DNA of 64,000 nucleotides from Prosthecobacter debontii (GCA_945869695.1 CAMBPV010000005.1:1-64000); one strand, 5' to 3'; positions 46,938 through 57,549 are shown, counted from the first letter of the stretch. Notes: generated by a model not told the origin, from the sequence alone. Numbers and translations: made by a program.

Positions 46938-48641
46938 CTAACCTTTGGCCTTTTTGCGCATTCTCATCCACGTCGGGACATCCAAGTCTTCGCCATCAGA
47001 GATGGAGGGTTCCGTGTCTTTGAAACGTCCGCGATCTTCATCCCCGAGACGGAAGGTCTGCTGTTCACCACGTGCTGCTGCGCCAGCGCCTGCACCCACC
47101 AGAACGGGGGCGGAGGAGCGAGCACCGGAGTTCAGAGGCTCTTCCATGAGCTCTTCCTCGATCACGTGATCCACAGGGGACTCATGAACGGCGGCGGCGG
47201 CAGGATTCGCCAAGACTGCGGCTAAGACGCTGCGTGCCACCTCGGGCGCAGCTTCAGGCTGGCGATTGCGAATGGGGGCGATGACTTTGGCAGTCTGAGC
47301 GATGGGCGTGATGATCGGTGTCTGATCGGCAAAGGCAAAAGGAGATTCCACTTCCTCTTTTTTCTGGATCTCTGGCTCCTGAATGGCTTCGATTTCTTCG
47401 ACCGACTCTTCGAGCTCTAGTTCCTGACTGCTCACGGGCTCGATCTCTTCAACGGCGGGAGCTGGAGTCTCAGGTGCAGGAGGAGGTGGGGGTGCAATGA
47501 AGAGCTCGAGAGGCTCTGGCTCGACTGCGGTCGCAGGGACGGGAGTCGGGAGAGGCGGGGCCTTTTTTACTTCGGGCGTCTTCTTCACCTCAGCCACTGG
47601 CTTGAATACTGGCGCAGGGGCGATGGCAGCTTCCTCGCTAGTGACGGGGCGACGATTCATCTGATCGAGACCAAGAGAGCTGATGAGGGTGACTGAGAGG
47701 GAATCACCGAGTTTTGGATCAACGGCAAGACCAAACAGAATCTGAGTATCATCCGGAACGCTGCGTCCCAATTGCTTCATGATGGCATCCACTTCCATCA
47801 GCGTCAGAGACTCTCCACCCACAACATGGGCGAGGAGATTCTTGGTTTCTTGGAGAAGGCGGCCGGAGTCGATGAGCGGGCTCTTGAGGGCCTTCTTGAG
47901 AGCATCACTGCCACGGTTGGCACCTTTGGCTTCACCAAAACCAAAGAGGCAACGGCCATTTGATGCGCTCAAAGCAGAAACAAGATCATCCAGGCCCAGC
48001 TTCACCAAGCCGGGAGTGGAGACCATCACTGAAACAGCCCTTGCGCATTGAGCGATGGTTTGATCTGCCAGCGTGAAGGCCTTTTGAATGCCCTCCTTGG
48101 GCAACACGAGTTCACCCATGCGATTGTTGTCGAAAAGAATGAGGGCGTCTGCGCGCTTCTGAAGCAGTTCGAGCGCTTCTTCTGCCTGATTGTGCCGACG
48201 ACGTCCTTCAAAGCTGAAAGGCATGGTCGCGAGAACCACGACGAGAGCGCCGAGACCTTTTGCGATTTCTGCGACGACCGGCGCAGCTCCAGATCCGGTG
48301 CCTCCTCCGAGACCCGTGCAGATGAAGACGATCTCATGACCCTGAAGGGTCTGACGGATCTGCTCTTTCGAAAATAGAGCCGCTTCACGGCCGAGGTCGG
48401 GATCACCCCCTGCGCCAATGCCCTTCATCAGGTCTCCTCCCAGTTGAACTTTGTGCGAGGCCATTCCGTGATTGAGCACTCGGATGTCGGTGTGGAAGCA
48501 CGCGAGGTCTGCATCTACCGAACGATCCATTGTGATGCGGTCGAGCACATTCGAACCCGCACCGCCGACACCGGCAACGCAGATTTTCAGTGCCGTTTTC
48601 TCGGCTAATTGGTTTTGCTGTTTGCGGTCGTATTCGATCAT
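46938..48641 (-). CDS. ftsZ: Cell division protein FtsZ (divergent, long C-terminal linker)
   Basis: [56 protein letters not shown]-terminal tail [16 protein letters not shown]. Confidence 0.95.
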   Translation of the reverse strand: MIEYDRKQQNQLAEKTALKICVAGVGGAGSNVLDRITMDRSVDADLACFHTDIRVLNHGMASHKVQLGGDLMKGIGAGGDPDLGREAALFSKEQIRQTLQGHEIVFICTGLGGGTGSGAAPVVAEIAKGLGALVVVLATMPFSFEGRRRHNQAEEALELLQKRADALILFDNNRMGELVLPKEGIQKAFTLADQTIAQCARAVSVMVSTPGLVKLGLDDLVSALSASNGRCLFGFGEAKGANRGSDALKKALKSPLIDSGRLLQETKNLLAHVVGGESLTLMEVDAIMKQLGRSVPDDTQILFGLAVDPKLGDSLSVTLISSLGLDQMNRRPVTSEEAAIAPAPVFKPVAEVKKTPEVKKAPPLPTPVPATAVEPEPLELFIAPPPPPAPETPAPAVEEIEPVSSQELELEESVEEIEAIQEPEIQKKEEVESPFAFADQTPIITPIAQTAKVIAPIRNRQPEAAPEVARSVLAAVLANPAAAAVHESPVDHVIEEELMEEPLNSGARSSAPVLVGAGAGAAARGEQQTFRLGDEDRGRFKDTEPSISDGEDLDVPTWMRMRKKAKG

Positions 48642-48704
48642 GGCGGTGTGTGTTTTGTCGGTTGCTGGTGTTGTCGGATTGCCTTCGTTTGTTGGGGATT
48701 CTGG

Positions 48705-49922
48705 TCACAGCGTCCAGCAGGACAGCAGGTCGGCCATGCGCCGACCGAGCCTGGCGAGCGGCGAGAGAAACGGCTTCTCGCTATCGAGGATCTGTGCGTA
48801 ACGGATAAGTCCAATGGGGGTGGAAAACTGGGGGTTCTCAAACATAGCGGTCACTCCGCTGACGGGGGCTGAGCCTGATCGAGTTACCTTCATCTCAAAC
48901 ACATCCTTAGCCACCACGTCAACCCCTTTCATGAGGCTAACGCCGCCCGTCAAGAAGACACCTGCGGCAAGGCGACCCAAGTGATCTTGGCAGCGCTCGC
49001 GGACTTTTTCAAGAATTTCACGGGTGCGCAGGTGGATAACTTCATTGAGGAAGGCGCGCTCGATTTCAGCAATGGCGAGGCCATTGTCATCCTCGACGCG
49101 GATCATTTCGTCCGGCGGCACATCTTCGTAAATGGCACTACCCTCTTCGATTTTCAGTCTCTCGGCGCGACCATTCGGGATTTGGAAAGCCATTGCGATG
49201 TCGTTTGAAATATGATCACCCCCCAGAGGAATGCATCCGGACGCTGTGATCATGCCTTCATCATAAAGGACGTAATCCGCAGAGCCCGCACCAAAATCAA
49301 TCATGAGTGAGCCCTGGTATTTGGCATCCCGGCTGAGCACAACCTGCGCTGCTGCGATGGGGCTGAATACGACGTCTTCAACCTCGAGCGGGATCTCACG
49401 CACACAGCGGATGGCGTTTTGAATACGACCGCGCACACCGTGAATGATGTGATAGTCCGCCTCCAACATGCGTCCTTCACGGCCAATCGGCTGACGCACG
49501 GCTTCCTGCCCATCCACGATGTATTGACGGGTGATGCTGTGCAGAAACACATTTTGCTGGGGAATGGAAACGTTGCGTGCGATCTCCTTGGCCTCTTCCA
49601 CATCATCTTCGGTGATCTCGGTTTGATCCTCGGGGAGGCGGTAGCAGCCGCGATTGTTCAGGCTTTCGATATGGGCTCCGCTAACCCCCAGGAATACATT
49701 TCGGATCATGACATCACTGCGATCTTCCGCGCGGACCAGCGCGTCATTGATGCAGGTTTGCACTTTTTCGAAATCAACGATCTCGCCCTTCCTCACCCCG
49801 CGTGATGGGGCTGATCCCATGCCGAGAATTTTGATGGCTCCGTCTCGTTTGGCTTCACCCACGACGACACATATCTTGTGGGTTCCGATTTCGAGTCCTG
49901 CGTAGATGGTGGATTTTGCCAT
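48705..49922 (-). CDS. ftsA: Cell division protein FtsA
   Basis: Start at 49922 (MAKSTIYAGLEIGTHKICVVVGE); MIDFGAGSADYVLYDEGMI; GVFLTGGVSLMKGVD. Confidence 0.93.
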   Translation of the reverse strand: MAKSTIYAGLEIGTHKICVVVGEAKRDGAIKILGMGSAPSRGVRKGEIVDFEKVQTCINDALVRAEDRSDVMIRNVFLGVSGAHIESLNNRGCYRLPEDQTEITEDDVEEAKEIARNVSIPQQNVFLHSITRQYIVDGQEAVRQPIGREGRMLEADYHIIHGVRGRIQNAIRCVREIPLEVEDVVFSPIAAAQVVLSRDAKYQGSLMIDFGAGSADYVLYDEGMITASGCIPLGGDHISNDIAMAFQIPNGRAERLKIEEGSAIYEDVPPDEMIRVEDDNGLAIAEIERAFLNEVIHLRTREILEKVRERCQDHLGRLAAGVFLTGGVSLMKGVDVVAKDVFEMKVTRSGSAPVSGVTAMFENPQFSTPIGLIRYAQILDSEKPFLSPLARLGRRMADLLSCWTL

Positions 49923-49936
49923 GGTTTTTGGGGGTT

Positions 49937-50917
49937 CTAATTGCGTCGGGAGGTGGCGCGTCGGGCCGAGGTTGAGGTGACTGGGATGGCCGCAGGAACT
50001 GTAGCTACGGATTTGGATTTGAAGGTCACGGGGATGTTGTCTTTCACGAGGAGGTTCAGGGTGGAGATCCGCCATCCGCGCTCATTGGCTTCTCTTTTCA
50101 CTCGGCTGAATCGGTGGATCTGTTCCAGCAATCCATCCATGCCAAACGTCACGGACATTCCATCATTAAACTGGGTGAGCAGAGTGTAATCATTTGGGAT
50201 ATCGATGGTCGTGATCCGATCATTGTGATCATCCGTGCGGCGGCTCATCTCGGACAAAAGCTTCAGCGCAGCTTCGAACTGCATCGACTGAACGGGCACG
50301 CCAGGAGTGACCTGATTCAAGTTCTCGATCTCAATGACCGGGAGTGTAAGATACTCTTTGATGACGACCTCACACGGGATGGCGACTCCTTCTTCATCCA
50401 CCAACCATCCGTGCCCACTGCGCATAGGCTCCAGTTTTAGTTTCTGACATTCCAGCCACGCCACCGGACGCCGCTGCTGAACGTCAATGGTGAGCCGCCC
50501 GTCATAGTTCCGCGCGATCGTGGCGGTCCGGACTTCTGGAAGTTGCTCGATTCGCTCACGGACTTCACGCAAATTGATGGTGAGTAGGTTCTGCCCCTCG
50601 GTCAGCCCTGTGGTCCGGACAATTCTCTGCGGTGTCAACGAGCCCTCCGTATTCACCACAATCTGTCTGAGGGAAAAACGGGGGTTTTTCACAAAGGCCT
50701 CCTGAACCGTGGCACGGATCAGAGCCATGAGACCAAAAACAACCAGAATCGCAACGCCCACTCGAAAGCCCCACCTGACCCGCTGCTGATTCCGAAGCAC
50801 GCGTGTAGCCGGAGACTCGGGCTCCATGTTGATACGGCGTTTCCCTTCGACGGCTTCGCGGCGCGTGCCGATGGGAGTGTCGCTTTGCGTTCGTTTGCTC
50901 GTGGATTTTCTGGGCAT
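49937..50917 (-). CDS. ftsQ: Cell division protein FtsQ (POTRA domain)
   Basis: Single TM then FSLRQIVVNTEGSLTPQRIVRTTGLTEGQNLLTINLREVRERIEQLPEVRTATIARNYDGRLTIDVQQRRPVAWL; upstream of ftsA. Confidence 0.85.
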   Translation of the reverse strand: MPRKSTSKRTQSDTPIGTRREAVEGKRRINMEPESPATRVLRNQQRVRWGFRVGVAILVVFGLMALIRATVQEAFVKNPRFSLRQIVVNTEGSLTPQRIVRTTGLTEGQNLLTINLREVRERIEQLPEVRTATIARNYDGRLTIDVQQRRPVAWLECQKLKLEPMRSGHGWLVDEEGVAIPCEVVIKEYLTLPVIEIENLNQVTPGVPVQSMQFEAALKLLSEMSRRTDDHNDRITTIDIPNDYTLLTQFNDGMSVTFGMDGLLEQIHRFSRVKREANERGWRISTLNLLVKDNIPVTFKSKSVATVPAAIPVTSTSARRATSRRN

Positions 50918-51080
50918 TCTGAATAGCAGAGACAGGATGGACTCTGAACAAGGGGGATTTTTGCTATATAACCCGAATAATCAAACTATTTGAAGCTTTT
51001 TCTTCAAAGTTCGGGCATTTACGGTTTTTTCACCCAACCGTTTTTTCTCGAAACCGGGGTTTTTGACTCACGATAGCAGA

Positions 51081-51230
51081 GAGCGTTATCCGAAAGTTCG
51101 AGTAAGAATTCGGATGCTGATTTTTTTCTCAGCGCTTGCCTTAGCAAGTGCGCATCACCCTGTGAGGCTGCGTAAATTTCTGCCCGGAGCGAGACTGAGC
51201 ATGGGTGATCCCGAATGACTCGCTTTTTTT
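51081..51230 (+). ncRNA. Candidate structured RNA with terminator-like 3' end
   Basis: Serial stems: atccgaa/ttcggat, gctga/tcagc, cttgc/gcaag, atcaccc/gggtgat and agcgag/ctcgct followed by a T run; lies in a 444-bp gap with no plausible CDS. Confidence 0.3.
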
Positions 51231-51361
51231 CTGAAGGTGCCCAACGCAGTCGGCGCTTCTAAAGGGAAACGTTGAGTGGCGAAGAACGGACTCTAAAGTA
51301 TCCATTTCGCCAAGGTCGCTTTCCTCCAAACCAAAAAGTCATCGTCCGAAAGAGAAGTGAC

Positions 51362-51748
51362 TTATGGATCATACCGGTAGGTCAGTTCTTCGTTTTTGAT
51401 TTCCAGAAACCTAGCAGCTCCGGGAATGTCCTCGTCTGTGATGGCTCCGGCCCTGAAGATCTTTCCGCGGAAGGCACCCGTCGAAGGCGCACCTCCGAGC
51501 ACCGCTCTCCGAATGGAATTTTCAACACTGCCGGCCACTAGAAAATCCAGTCCCGCCGCATTGGCGGTCATGCAAACCTGAGCGATTTCCTGAGCATTCC
51601 GGCGGTCACGCGCGTTTTCGAACGCTTCCCGCTGTCCAGCGTAGGCCGTGATCGCGAGAGACCCCAAAATACCAAGGATGGCGACCGTCGTCAACAACTC
51701 GAAAAGTGAAAAGCCTGCGCGCTTGGAAGTGGTTATTCTTGTTTTCAT
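51362..51748 (-). CDS. Type IV pilin/pseudopilin-like protein
   Basis: KRAGFSLFELLTTVAILGILGSLAITAYAGQREAFENARDRRNAQEIAQ: prepilin cleavage motif G|FSLFE and hydrophobic helix. Confidence 0.88.
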   Translation of the reverse strand: MKTRITTSKRAGFSLFELLTTVAILGILGSLAITAYAGQREAFENARDRRNAQEIAQVCMTANAAGLDFLVAGSVENSIRRAVLGGAPSTGAFRGKIFRAGAITDEDIPGAARFLEIKNEELTYRYDP

Positions 51749-51925
51749 TCTGGATCTGATTATTTGGATGTTAGCCCCAACCTTAAATGAATCAAATGAA
51801 AATTATCATTTTTATGATTTTTTCCTCTTTAGTCTCATTTTTGAGAAAACCCTGTCGAGCCTGTGCCGATTTTCCGACCAGATTCCAGACGACCCGCACG
51901 CGCCGACGTATCAGACTTTGTGTTG

Positions 51926-52939
51926 ATGCGTGCCCCCGGGAAATGCCCCAGACTGATCCAAATCACTTTTCAGAAGGGGATCTATTTGCCTGAGATCGAC
52001 CTCTGGCTGGATCCTCCGCACTCGAGACAAAAAGCATTCATCTCTCACGCACACAGTGACCATGTGGGACGACATCGGGAGGTGATCTGCACCCGCCTGA
52101 CTCAGAATCTGATGAACCTGAGGAATGCGGCTGGACGCAGAACCCAATTTTCCGATCTCGAATATGGTCAGACCCTTCAGTTGAGTGGCTTTGAACTCAC
52201 CGCACTTTCCGCAGGACACATCATGGGTTCAGCGATGTTGCACGTGCGCCGAATCCGCGACGGCGCGTCCCTGCTTTATACCGGTGACTACAAACTGCGG
52301 GCTGGACTGACAGGCCAGCCTGCTGAGCTCAAAGAGGCCGACACCTTGATCATGGAAACTACCTTTGGCCTGAGGAAATATGTGTTCCCCACTGCCGCTG
52401 AGGTGACCCGGATGATCGGAGATTTTGTCTCGAAGACTTTTACAGAAGGAGGCGTGCCGATTCTTCTCGGTTACTCGTTGGGCAAGGCTCAGGAAATCGT
52501 AGCGGCGCTGAGGGGTATCCAAAACCCAGTGATGCTGCATCCTCACATCGAGAAAGTTTCTGCACTTCTCGCACCTCATTTGGGTCCGATGCCTGAGATC
52601 CGAGCTTGGGACGAGTGCAATCCCCGGGGCCACGTTTTGGTGCTTCCTCCCCATGTTCCGCAGATCCAGAGTCTCAAAGAAAAATTCAAATGCAAGGTCG
52701 CAATGGTCAGCGGTTGGGGGCTGGATCCCAGTGCCAAGTATCGATATCGAACCGATGAAGTTTTTCCGCTCAGCGATCACGCCGACTACCCTCAGCTCAT
52801 CGAGACCGTCGAGCGGGTAAAGCCCAAAATCATCTACACGGTGCATGGATTCACTCGCGAGTTTGCGGCTGATTTAAGAGCCAAGGGACTCGACGCCCGC
52901 GCGCTGGGCCAAGAGGAGCAACTCGACTTATCACTGTGA
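51926..52939 (+). CDS. Beta-CASP/metallo-beta-lactamase-fold exonuclease-like protein
   Basis: AFISHAHSDHVGRHREVICT; LTALSAGHIMGSAMLHV; LLYTGDYKLRAGL; FPLSDHADYPQLIETVERVKPKIIYTVHGF; internal start near 51926 is likely. Confidence 0.85.
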   Translation: MRAPGKCPRLIQITFQKGIYLPEIDLWLDPPHSRQKAFISHAHSDHVGRHREVICTRLTQNLMNLRNAAGRRTQFSDLEYGQTLQLSGFELTALSAGHIMGSAMLHVRRIRDGASLLYTGDYKLRAGLTGQPAELKEADTLIMETTFGLRKYVFPTAAEVTRMIGDFVSKTFTEGGVPILLGYSLGKAQEIVAALRGIQNPVMLHPHIEKVSALLAPHLGPMPEIRAWDECNPRGHVLVLPPHVPQIQSLKEKFKCKVAMVSGWGLDPSAKYRYRTDEVFPLSDHADYPQLIETVERVKPKIIYTVHGFTREFAADLRAKGLDARALGQEEQLDLSL

Positions 52940-52975
52940 TCTTGCAAGGCACTAACCCAGACTGTAAATGCCCCC

Positions 52976-53563
52976 ATGACTGAGATGCACAATGCGATGC
53001 CAATCGGCTTCAAAGAATGGGCCCACGTTTGTGATGCCCTGACGGAAGGCGTGCAAACGCTGATCCTGAGAAAGGGTGGCATTCATGAAGGAAAGGGAGG
53101 CTTTGAATTCAAGAACTCCACTTTTTTCCTGTTTCCAACTTGGTTTCACACTCAGGGGGAGATGCTGCGTTGGTTACCCGAGACGGCTCAAGTCGCCTTC
53201 CCGCCAGAGGAGGGACGTCAATCGGTCGAGATTTCCGGGTTTGCCAAATTGGAAGCCGTGTGGCGTGTGACGGATTGGGACCGTGTGCAGGCTCTACATG
53301 ACCTCCACATTTGGAAAGATGAGGTCGTTAAAGAGAGGTTCCAGTACGATGGCGAGACCTGCCTCCACATCGCACTCGTTCGCGCCTTTCGTCTTCCTTC
53401 GATCTGGCAGTTCCCCTACCAGAAATCCTATGGCGGATGTCGCTCATGGGTCACACTTCCCGAGGAAGGAAACCGTCTCATCGCGGCAGCTGCGCCAGCC
53501 ATGAATGATGAAACGTGGCAGGTTATCGCAGCGAAAGTGACAAGCATTCTGGGAGAACCGTGA
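52976..53563 (+). CDS. DUF1802-family protein
   Basis: FKEWAHVCDALTEGVQTLILRKGGIHEGKGGFEFKNSTFFLFPTWFHTQ. Confidence 0.8.
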   Translation: MTEMHNAMPIGFKEWAHVCDALTEGVQTLILRKGGIHEGKGGFEFKNSTFFLFPTWFHTQGEMLRWLPETAQVAFPPEEGRQSVEISGFAKLEAVWRVTDWDRVQALHDLHIWKDEVVKERFQYDGETCLHIALVRAFRLPSIWQFPYQKSYGGCRSWVTLPEEGNRLIAAAAPAMNDETWQVIAAKVTSILGEP

Positions 53564-54693
53564 GCGCACTTCCAAAGGAAAACCAGCCGCGTTGTTGGGC
53601 GGAGATCGATCTCGGGGCCATTCGGGAAAATGCGCGCACGAGTTCTGACCTCAGTCAGTGTGGTGTCATCGCCATCATCAAAGCAAACGGTTACGGTATC
53701 GGCGCGGTGCCTGTCGCGAAGAGCCTCGAAAAATCGGTCGCCATGTTGGGTGTCGCCAATGTCAAAGAGGGCGCCGAGCTGCGGAAGGCAAAGATTCGTG
53801 TGCCCATTTTGGTGCTTGGCACCTGCCTCCCGATCGAACGCCCCGCTGTGATCAAGCATCAATTGGTTCCCTGCGTCAGTTCGCTGGTCGAAGCGCGTGA
53901 ATGGGATGCCCTCGCGGGCGGAATGGGCGTCACAAAGCTGAAGATACACATCGTGATCGACACTGGAATGGGGCGCGTTGGATTCTTGGCAGAAAGCTGG
54001 ACACCCGCTGTGATGAACTCCCTGCGCCGACTGAAGAATCTCGGTCTCGACGGTTTGTGCAGCCACTTCCCCTCGGCGGATGAAGACATTCAATTCACCC
54101 GAGAGCAGATCCAGAAGTTTGGTGCAGTCCGCACATCCGCACTCGAACACGGCTTGCGACCCTCCATGATTCATCTCGGAAACAGCGCCGGCATTTTGGG
54201 ATATCCTGAACTCCCCGCGGTCTCGAGTTTCGCAAGGCCTGGATTGATGCTCTATGGAGTTTCTCCGTTGCCCAAAAAGCAGCATCTCCTGCGCCAAGTC
54301 CTCAGCCTGAAATCGCGCGTCGTTCTCATCCGCGATCTACCAAAGGGGCACGGTATCAGCTACGGTCGTTCATTTATAACCCAGAGGCCATTGCGTGTTG
54401 CTACCTTGTCTGTGGGTTACGCGGATGGCTATCCCCGAGGGCTGTCAGGACAAAAAGCAGAGGTGCTGGTTCAAGGGCAGCGGTGTCGAGTCCTGGGTCG
54501 CGTCACGATGGATCAGGTCATGGTTGACGTGACTCGCGTGCCCGCCCGAATAGGCGATGAGGTGACGCTCATCGGCAAACAAGGTCACGAAGAAATCACC
54601 ATGGCCGAAGTGGCGAAGAAAGCCGGCACCATTCCATGGGAAATCTTGACGCGAATGACGACCCGGGTTGAGCGGGTTTACAAGGAATCCTAG
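53560..54693 (+). CDS. alr: Alanine racemase
   Basis: GTGA start/stop overlap; CWAEIDLGAIRENART; VIAIIKANGYGIGAVPVAKSL; HIVIDTGMGRVGF; LSVGYADGYPRGLSGQKAEVLVQGQRCRVLGRVTMDQVMVDVT. Confidence 0.95.
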   Translation: MSALPKENQPRCWAEIDLGAIRENARTSSDLSQCGVIAIIKANGYGIGAVPVAKSLEKSVAMLGVANVKEGAELRKAKIRVPILVLGTCLPIERPAVIKHQLVPCVSSLVEAREWDALAGGMGVTKLKIHIVIDTGMGRVGFLAESWTPAVMNSLRRLKNLGLDGLCSHFPSADEDIQFTREQIQKFGAVRTSALEHGLRPSMIHLGNSAGILGYPELPAVSSFARPGLMLYGVSPLPKKQHLLRQVLSLKSRVVLIRDLPKGHGISYGRSFITQRPLRVATLSVGYADGYPRGLSGQKAEVLVQGQRCRVLGRVTMDQVMVDVTRVPARIGDEVTLIGKQGHEEITMAEVAKKAGTIPWEILTRMTTRVERVYKES

Positions 54694-54757
54694 TATCTCG
54701 CAAAGACGAAACAAGAGGGCCTTTTCTACCTTTTAAAAGTAAGGTAGCATCTGCGCC

Positions 54758-56002
54758 ATGCCCTCGCCTTCCCTTTCAGGATCGATCACACTCCTCGCCG
54801 CCCTCGTCACGCTCACAGGATGCCAAATCAAGCGCGGTGAGACAGACTACGTTGAAACCCGTGCGGCTATCCCCAGTGATACCGAGGAATCCGTGTTCAC
54901 CATTCGCCGTGCTGAATCTCCGGGAAATGAAGATTTGTTCACCACCGGTGCCGCCCTGAACGTGCCGAGAGCCACCGCCTCCTTGAATGATACCGCCCGC
55001 CTCCTTGCTGGCCTGAACGCACTTCCTGGAAACAACGGTTTTCCAGATGTGCGCTCAGGTGCCAGCTGGCGCTCCCATCAGAGTGACATGGATCGCATCT
55101 GGGCAGCCTATGAAACCCGCCACGAGGGGCCGATTCGCGCTTGGGCGAATCGTGAAATCAGTGACCTTCAGCGCACCGGCTCGCTCCTTTATCCGTTCAG
55201 CGGACCTGATTTCCTGTTTGCCAATGCATTCTTCCCCCGCGCGGAAACCATCGTCCTTTGCGGACTCGAATCTGCGGAGCCTCTTCCCCGCTTGAACGAC
55301 CTCTCGAATGCTGAAATCGAAAATGGACTCGATGGACTTCGGAACGCCCTCACCACGGTCATGCAGTTCAGCTTCTTCATCACCAAAGACATGCGCTCGG
55401 ATCTGCAATCAACACGTTTTCGTGGAGTCCTCCCCGTTCTGCTTGTGTTCCTAGCCCGTTCCGGTCATGCAGTCGAATCCGTGGATAGTATCCGCCTCGA
55501 TAGCAGCGGCAATGCCGTCATGGCACTCACCGGAAAGGGAGCCACGGGCGTCGTGATCCGCGCCAGATCTTCTCAGGGTATTTCGAAACGGATTTTCTTT
55601 CTGAAACAGGACCTCTCCAACAGCAGCATCCGGCCCGGCGTTCCATTCTTGAACTTTGTCTCCCAACTCGGGCAACCCCCAGCCTTCACCAAGAGCGCCT
55701 CTTACCTCATGCATGAGGACTCTTTTTCAGTCATCCGAGATTACCTGCTCACGCATTGCAGAGCCATCGTTCAAGATCCATCTGGCGTGCCTTACCGAAG
55801 CCTCGTCAACCCGAGCCTCGATCTTCGTCTCTACGGAAACTATCAGGGCACGATCGATATTTTCAGCAATGCCAATCAACCCGACCTCATCAATGCCTAC
55901 AGTCAAGGCAAGCACGGAGCCCAGCCCATCAACTTCGGAGTCGGCTACCTCTACACGCCATCAAACACCTGCCTGATGGTAGCGCGGCGCACCCGGTGGT
56001 AG
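54758..56002 (+). CDS. Putative lipoprotein of unknown function (414 aa)
   Basis: Signal peptide with lipobox LTGC; no motif recognised. Confidence 0.7.
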   Translation: MPSPSLSGSITLLAALVTLTGCQIKRGETDYVETRAAIPSDTEESVFTIRRAESPGNEDLFTTGAALNVPRATASLNDTARLLAGLNALPGNNGFPDVRSGASWRSHQSDMDRIWAAYETRHEGPIRAWANREISDLQRTGSLLYPFSGPDFLFANAFFPRAETIVLCGLESAEPLPRLNDLSNAEIENGLDGLRNALTTVMQFSFFITKDMRSDLQSTRFRGVLPVLLVFLARSGHAVESVDSIRLDSSGNAVMALTGKGATGVVIRARSSQGISKRIFFLKQDLSNSSIRPGVPFLNFVSQLGQPPAFTKSASYLMHEDSFSVIRDYLLTHCRAIVQDPSGVPYRSLVNPSLDLRLYGNYQGTIDIFSNANQPDLINAYSQGKHGAQPINFGVGYLYTPSNTCLMVARRTRW

Positions 56003-56004
56003 AA

Positions 56005-56711
56005 TCAGGCGACCGTGCAGATTTTCACTGCTTGTTTGAGCGAGCCCATTTTATCAGCACGCTTCGGGATGAACTCCTGTCCCACGCAGCCGGTGTAACC
56101 CGTGCTTTGGATCGCTCGGATGATGGCAGAGTAGTTGAGCTCCTGAGTCTCGTCGATCTCCGCGCGCCCCGGAACACCACCCGTGTGGTAATGGGCAAAA
56201 TGCGCGTGATGCTTTTTGATGGTGGCAATGACATCCCCTTCCATGATCTGCATGTGGTAGATGTCATAGAGCAGCTTAAACTGCGGCGTGCCCAGCTTTT
56301 CACAAAGCGCCACACCCCAGGCGCTGTGATCACACATGTAATCCGGGTGGTTTACTTTGCTGTTTAACAGCTCCATGACCAGCGTCACACCGAGTTTCTC
56401 CGCCATGGGTAGCAGACGCTTCAATCCCAACGCGCAGTTCTCCAAACCTTGCTCCTCGCTCATGCCCTCGCGATTTCCACTGAAGCAGATGACTTGCTTG
56501 AACCCTGCTTCCGCACTCACTTTTAAAAGCGGCTCATAAGCTTGCACCAGCAAGTCGTGATTCTCCGTCCGGTTGAAACCATGCGGGATGCTGCCGATCT
56601 TTTTCCCCTCAGGACCTTCTGCCGCAGAAGCGCTGTCACCGCTGCCACACCTGCACCGGCTGAAAGAGTGCGGGTCAAAAAATCTCGACGCGGCAAAAGG
56701 GATGGGTTCAT
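56005..56711 (-). pseudogene. Hydroxypyruvate isomerase-like TIM-barrel gene, N-terminally deleted and frameshifted
   Basis: Tat-signal start MNPSLLPRRDFLTRTLSAGAGVAAVTALL at 56711 is in a different frame from the catalytic part (FNRTENHDLL..MELLNSKVNHPDYMCDHSAWGVALCEKLG..LLYDIYHMQIMEGDVI..HTGGVPGRAEIDETQELNY); the first barrel strands are missing. Confidence 0.7.
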
Positions 56712-56795
56712 TCGACCAGAATAATGGCAACTCGGCGCCGATTCCAAGCACGATCTCTCCATCGAAGAAAATGCCCCGTTCAACAAACAGGTTTT

Positions 56796-56999
56796 CTAGA
56801 ACCCGGCCGACCACATCATCGGGGACTGATTCTGAGGCAGGGGAGCCATTTCATGGTAGTCCCGCTGAGAGGCCCGGATCAGGCCTCGGGCTTCCCCGTC
56901 CAATGCATAACCCAAGCTCCCGGCAGGTTTGACCGTTTCACACGATGAAAGGCAGACCAAGGCAATGAGAGCAAATGAGGATTTGATGAGTGATTTCAT
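56796..56999 (-). CDS. Small putative lipoprotein (67 aa)
   Basis: MKSLIKSSFALIALVCLSSCETVKPAG: signal peptide with lipobox. Confidence 0.55.
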   Translation of the reverse strand: MKSLIKSSFALIALVCLSSCETVKPAGSLGYALDGEARGLIRASQRDYHEMAPLPQNQSPMMWSAGF

Positions 57000-57222
57000 A
57001 AGCGCAGGCGAGAAGGAGTTTAGAATTGGGTAACTGGCGGCACCGGCTTAGTTTAGGGTCAATTCGCGAAAGCGCCAACAGTGATGACTCACTGGTGAAA
57101 CCGTCGGACAGCTTCCTTTCCTCTCCCCCATCGAGATCACCGGCTAACATTCCTCAATTGGCCACTTGACGCAGGGGTGAACTCGGCTACGATCACGGCC
57201 CCAATTTTAGCAGGAAAATATT

Positions 57223-57486
57223 ATGGCCCGAGTTTGTCAAATCACAGGAGTAGGCGTCACCACAGGTCACCACATTCATCGCAGCGGTAAAGCGAAGAAG
57301 GAAGGTGGTATCGGTCGTCACATCACGAAGCGCGTTAAGCGTAAGATTCTTCCGAATCTCCAGACCAAGCGCATTTGGGTTCAGGAACTCAAGAAGTTCG
57401 TCCGCGTGAAGCTTTCCGCTCGTGCTTTGAAGACTCTCGACAAGAACGGCGCTTTTGCCACCTTGAAGGGCGCGGGTCTGATCTAG
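57223..57486 (+). CDS. rpmB: 50S ribosomal protein L28
   Basis: MARVCQITGVGVTTGHHIHRSGKAKKEGGIGRHITKRVKRKILPNLQTKRIWV. Confidence 0.95.
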   Translation: MARVCQITGVGVTTGHHIHRSGKAKKEGGIGRHITKRVKRKILPNLQTKRIWVQELKKFVRVKLSARALKTLDKNGAFATLKGAGLI

Positions 57487-57514
57487 ACCTTTTTTCAAGC
57501 AATCCAAAACTTCT

Positions 57515-57549
57515 GAAGGGACCGGCTTTGAGCCTGTCCCTTCTTTTTT
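57515..57549 (+). terminator. Rho-independent terminator of rpmB
   Basis: gaagggac c ggct ttg agcc t gtcccttc tttttt. Confidence 0.88.

Noticed and set aside
51272-51541. Plus-strand ORF downstream of the candidate structured RNA
   Set aside because: Antisense to the pilin-like gene and lacking a convincing start or motif.
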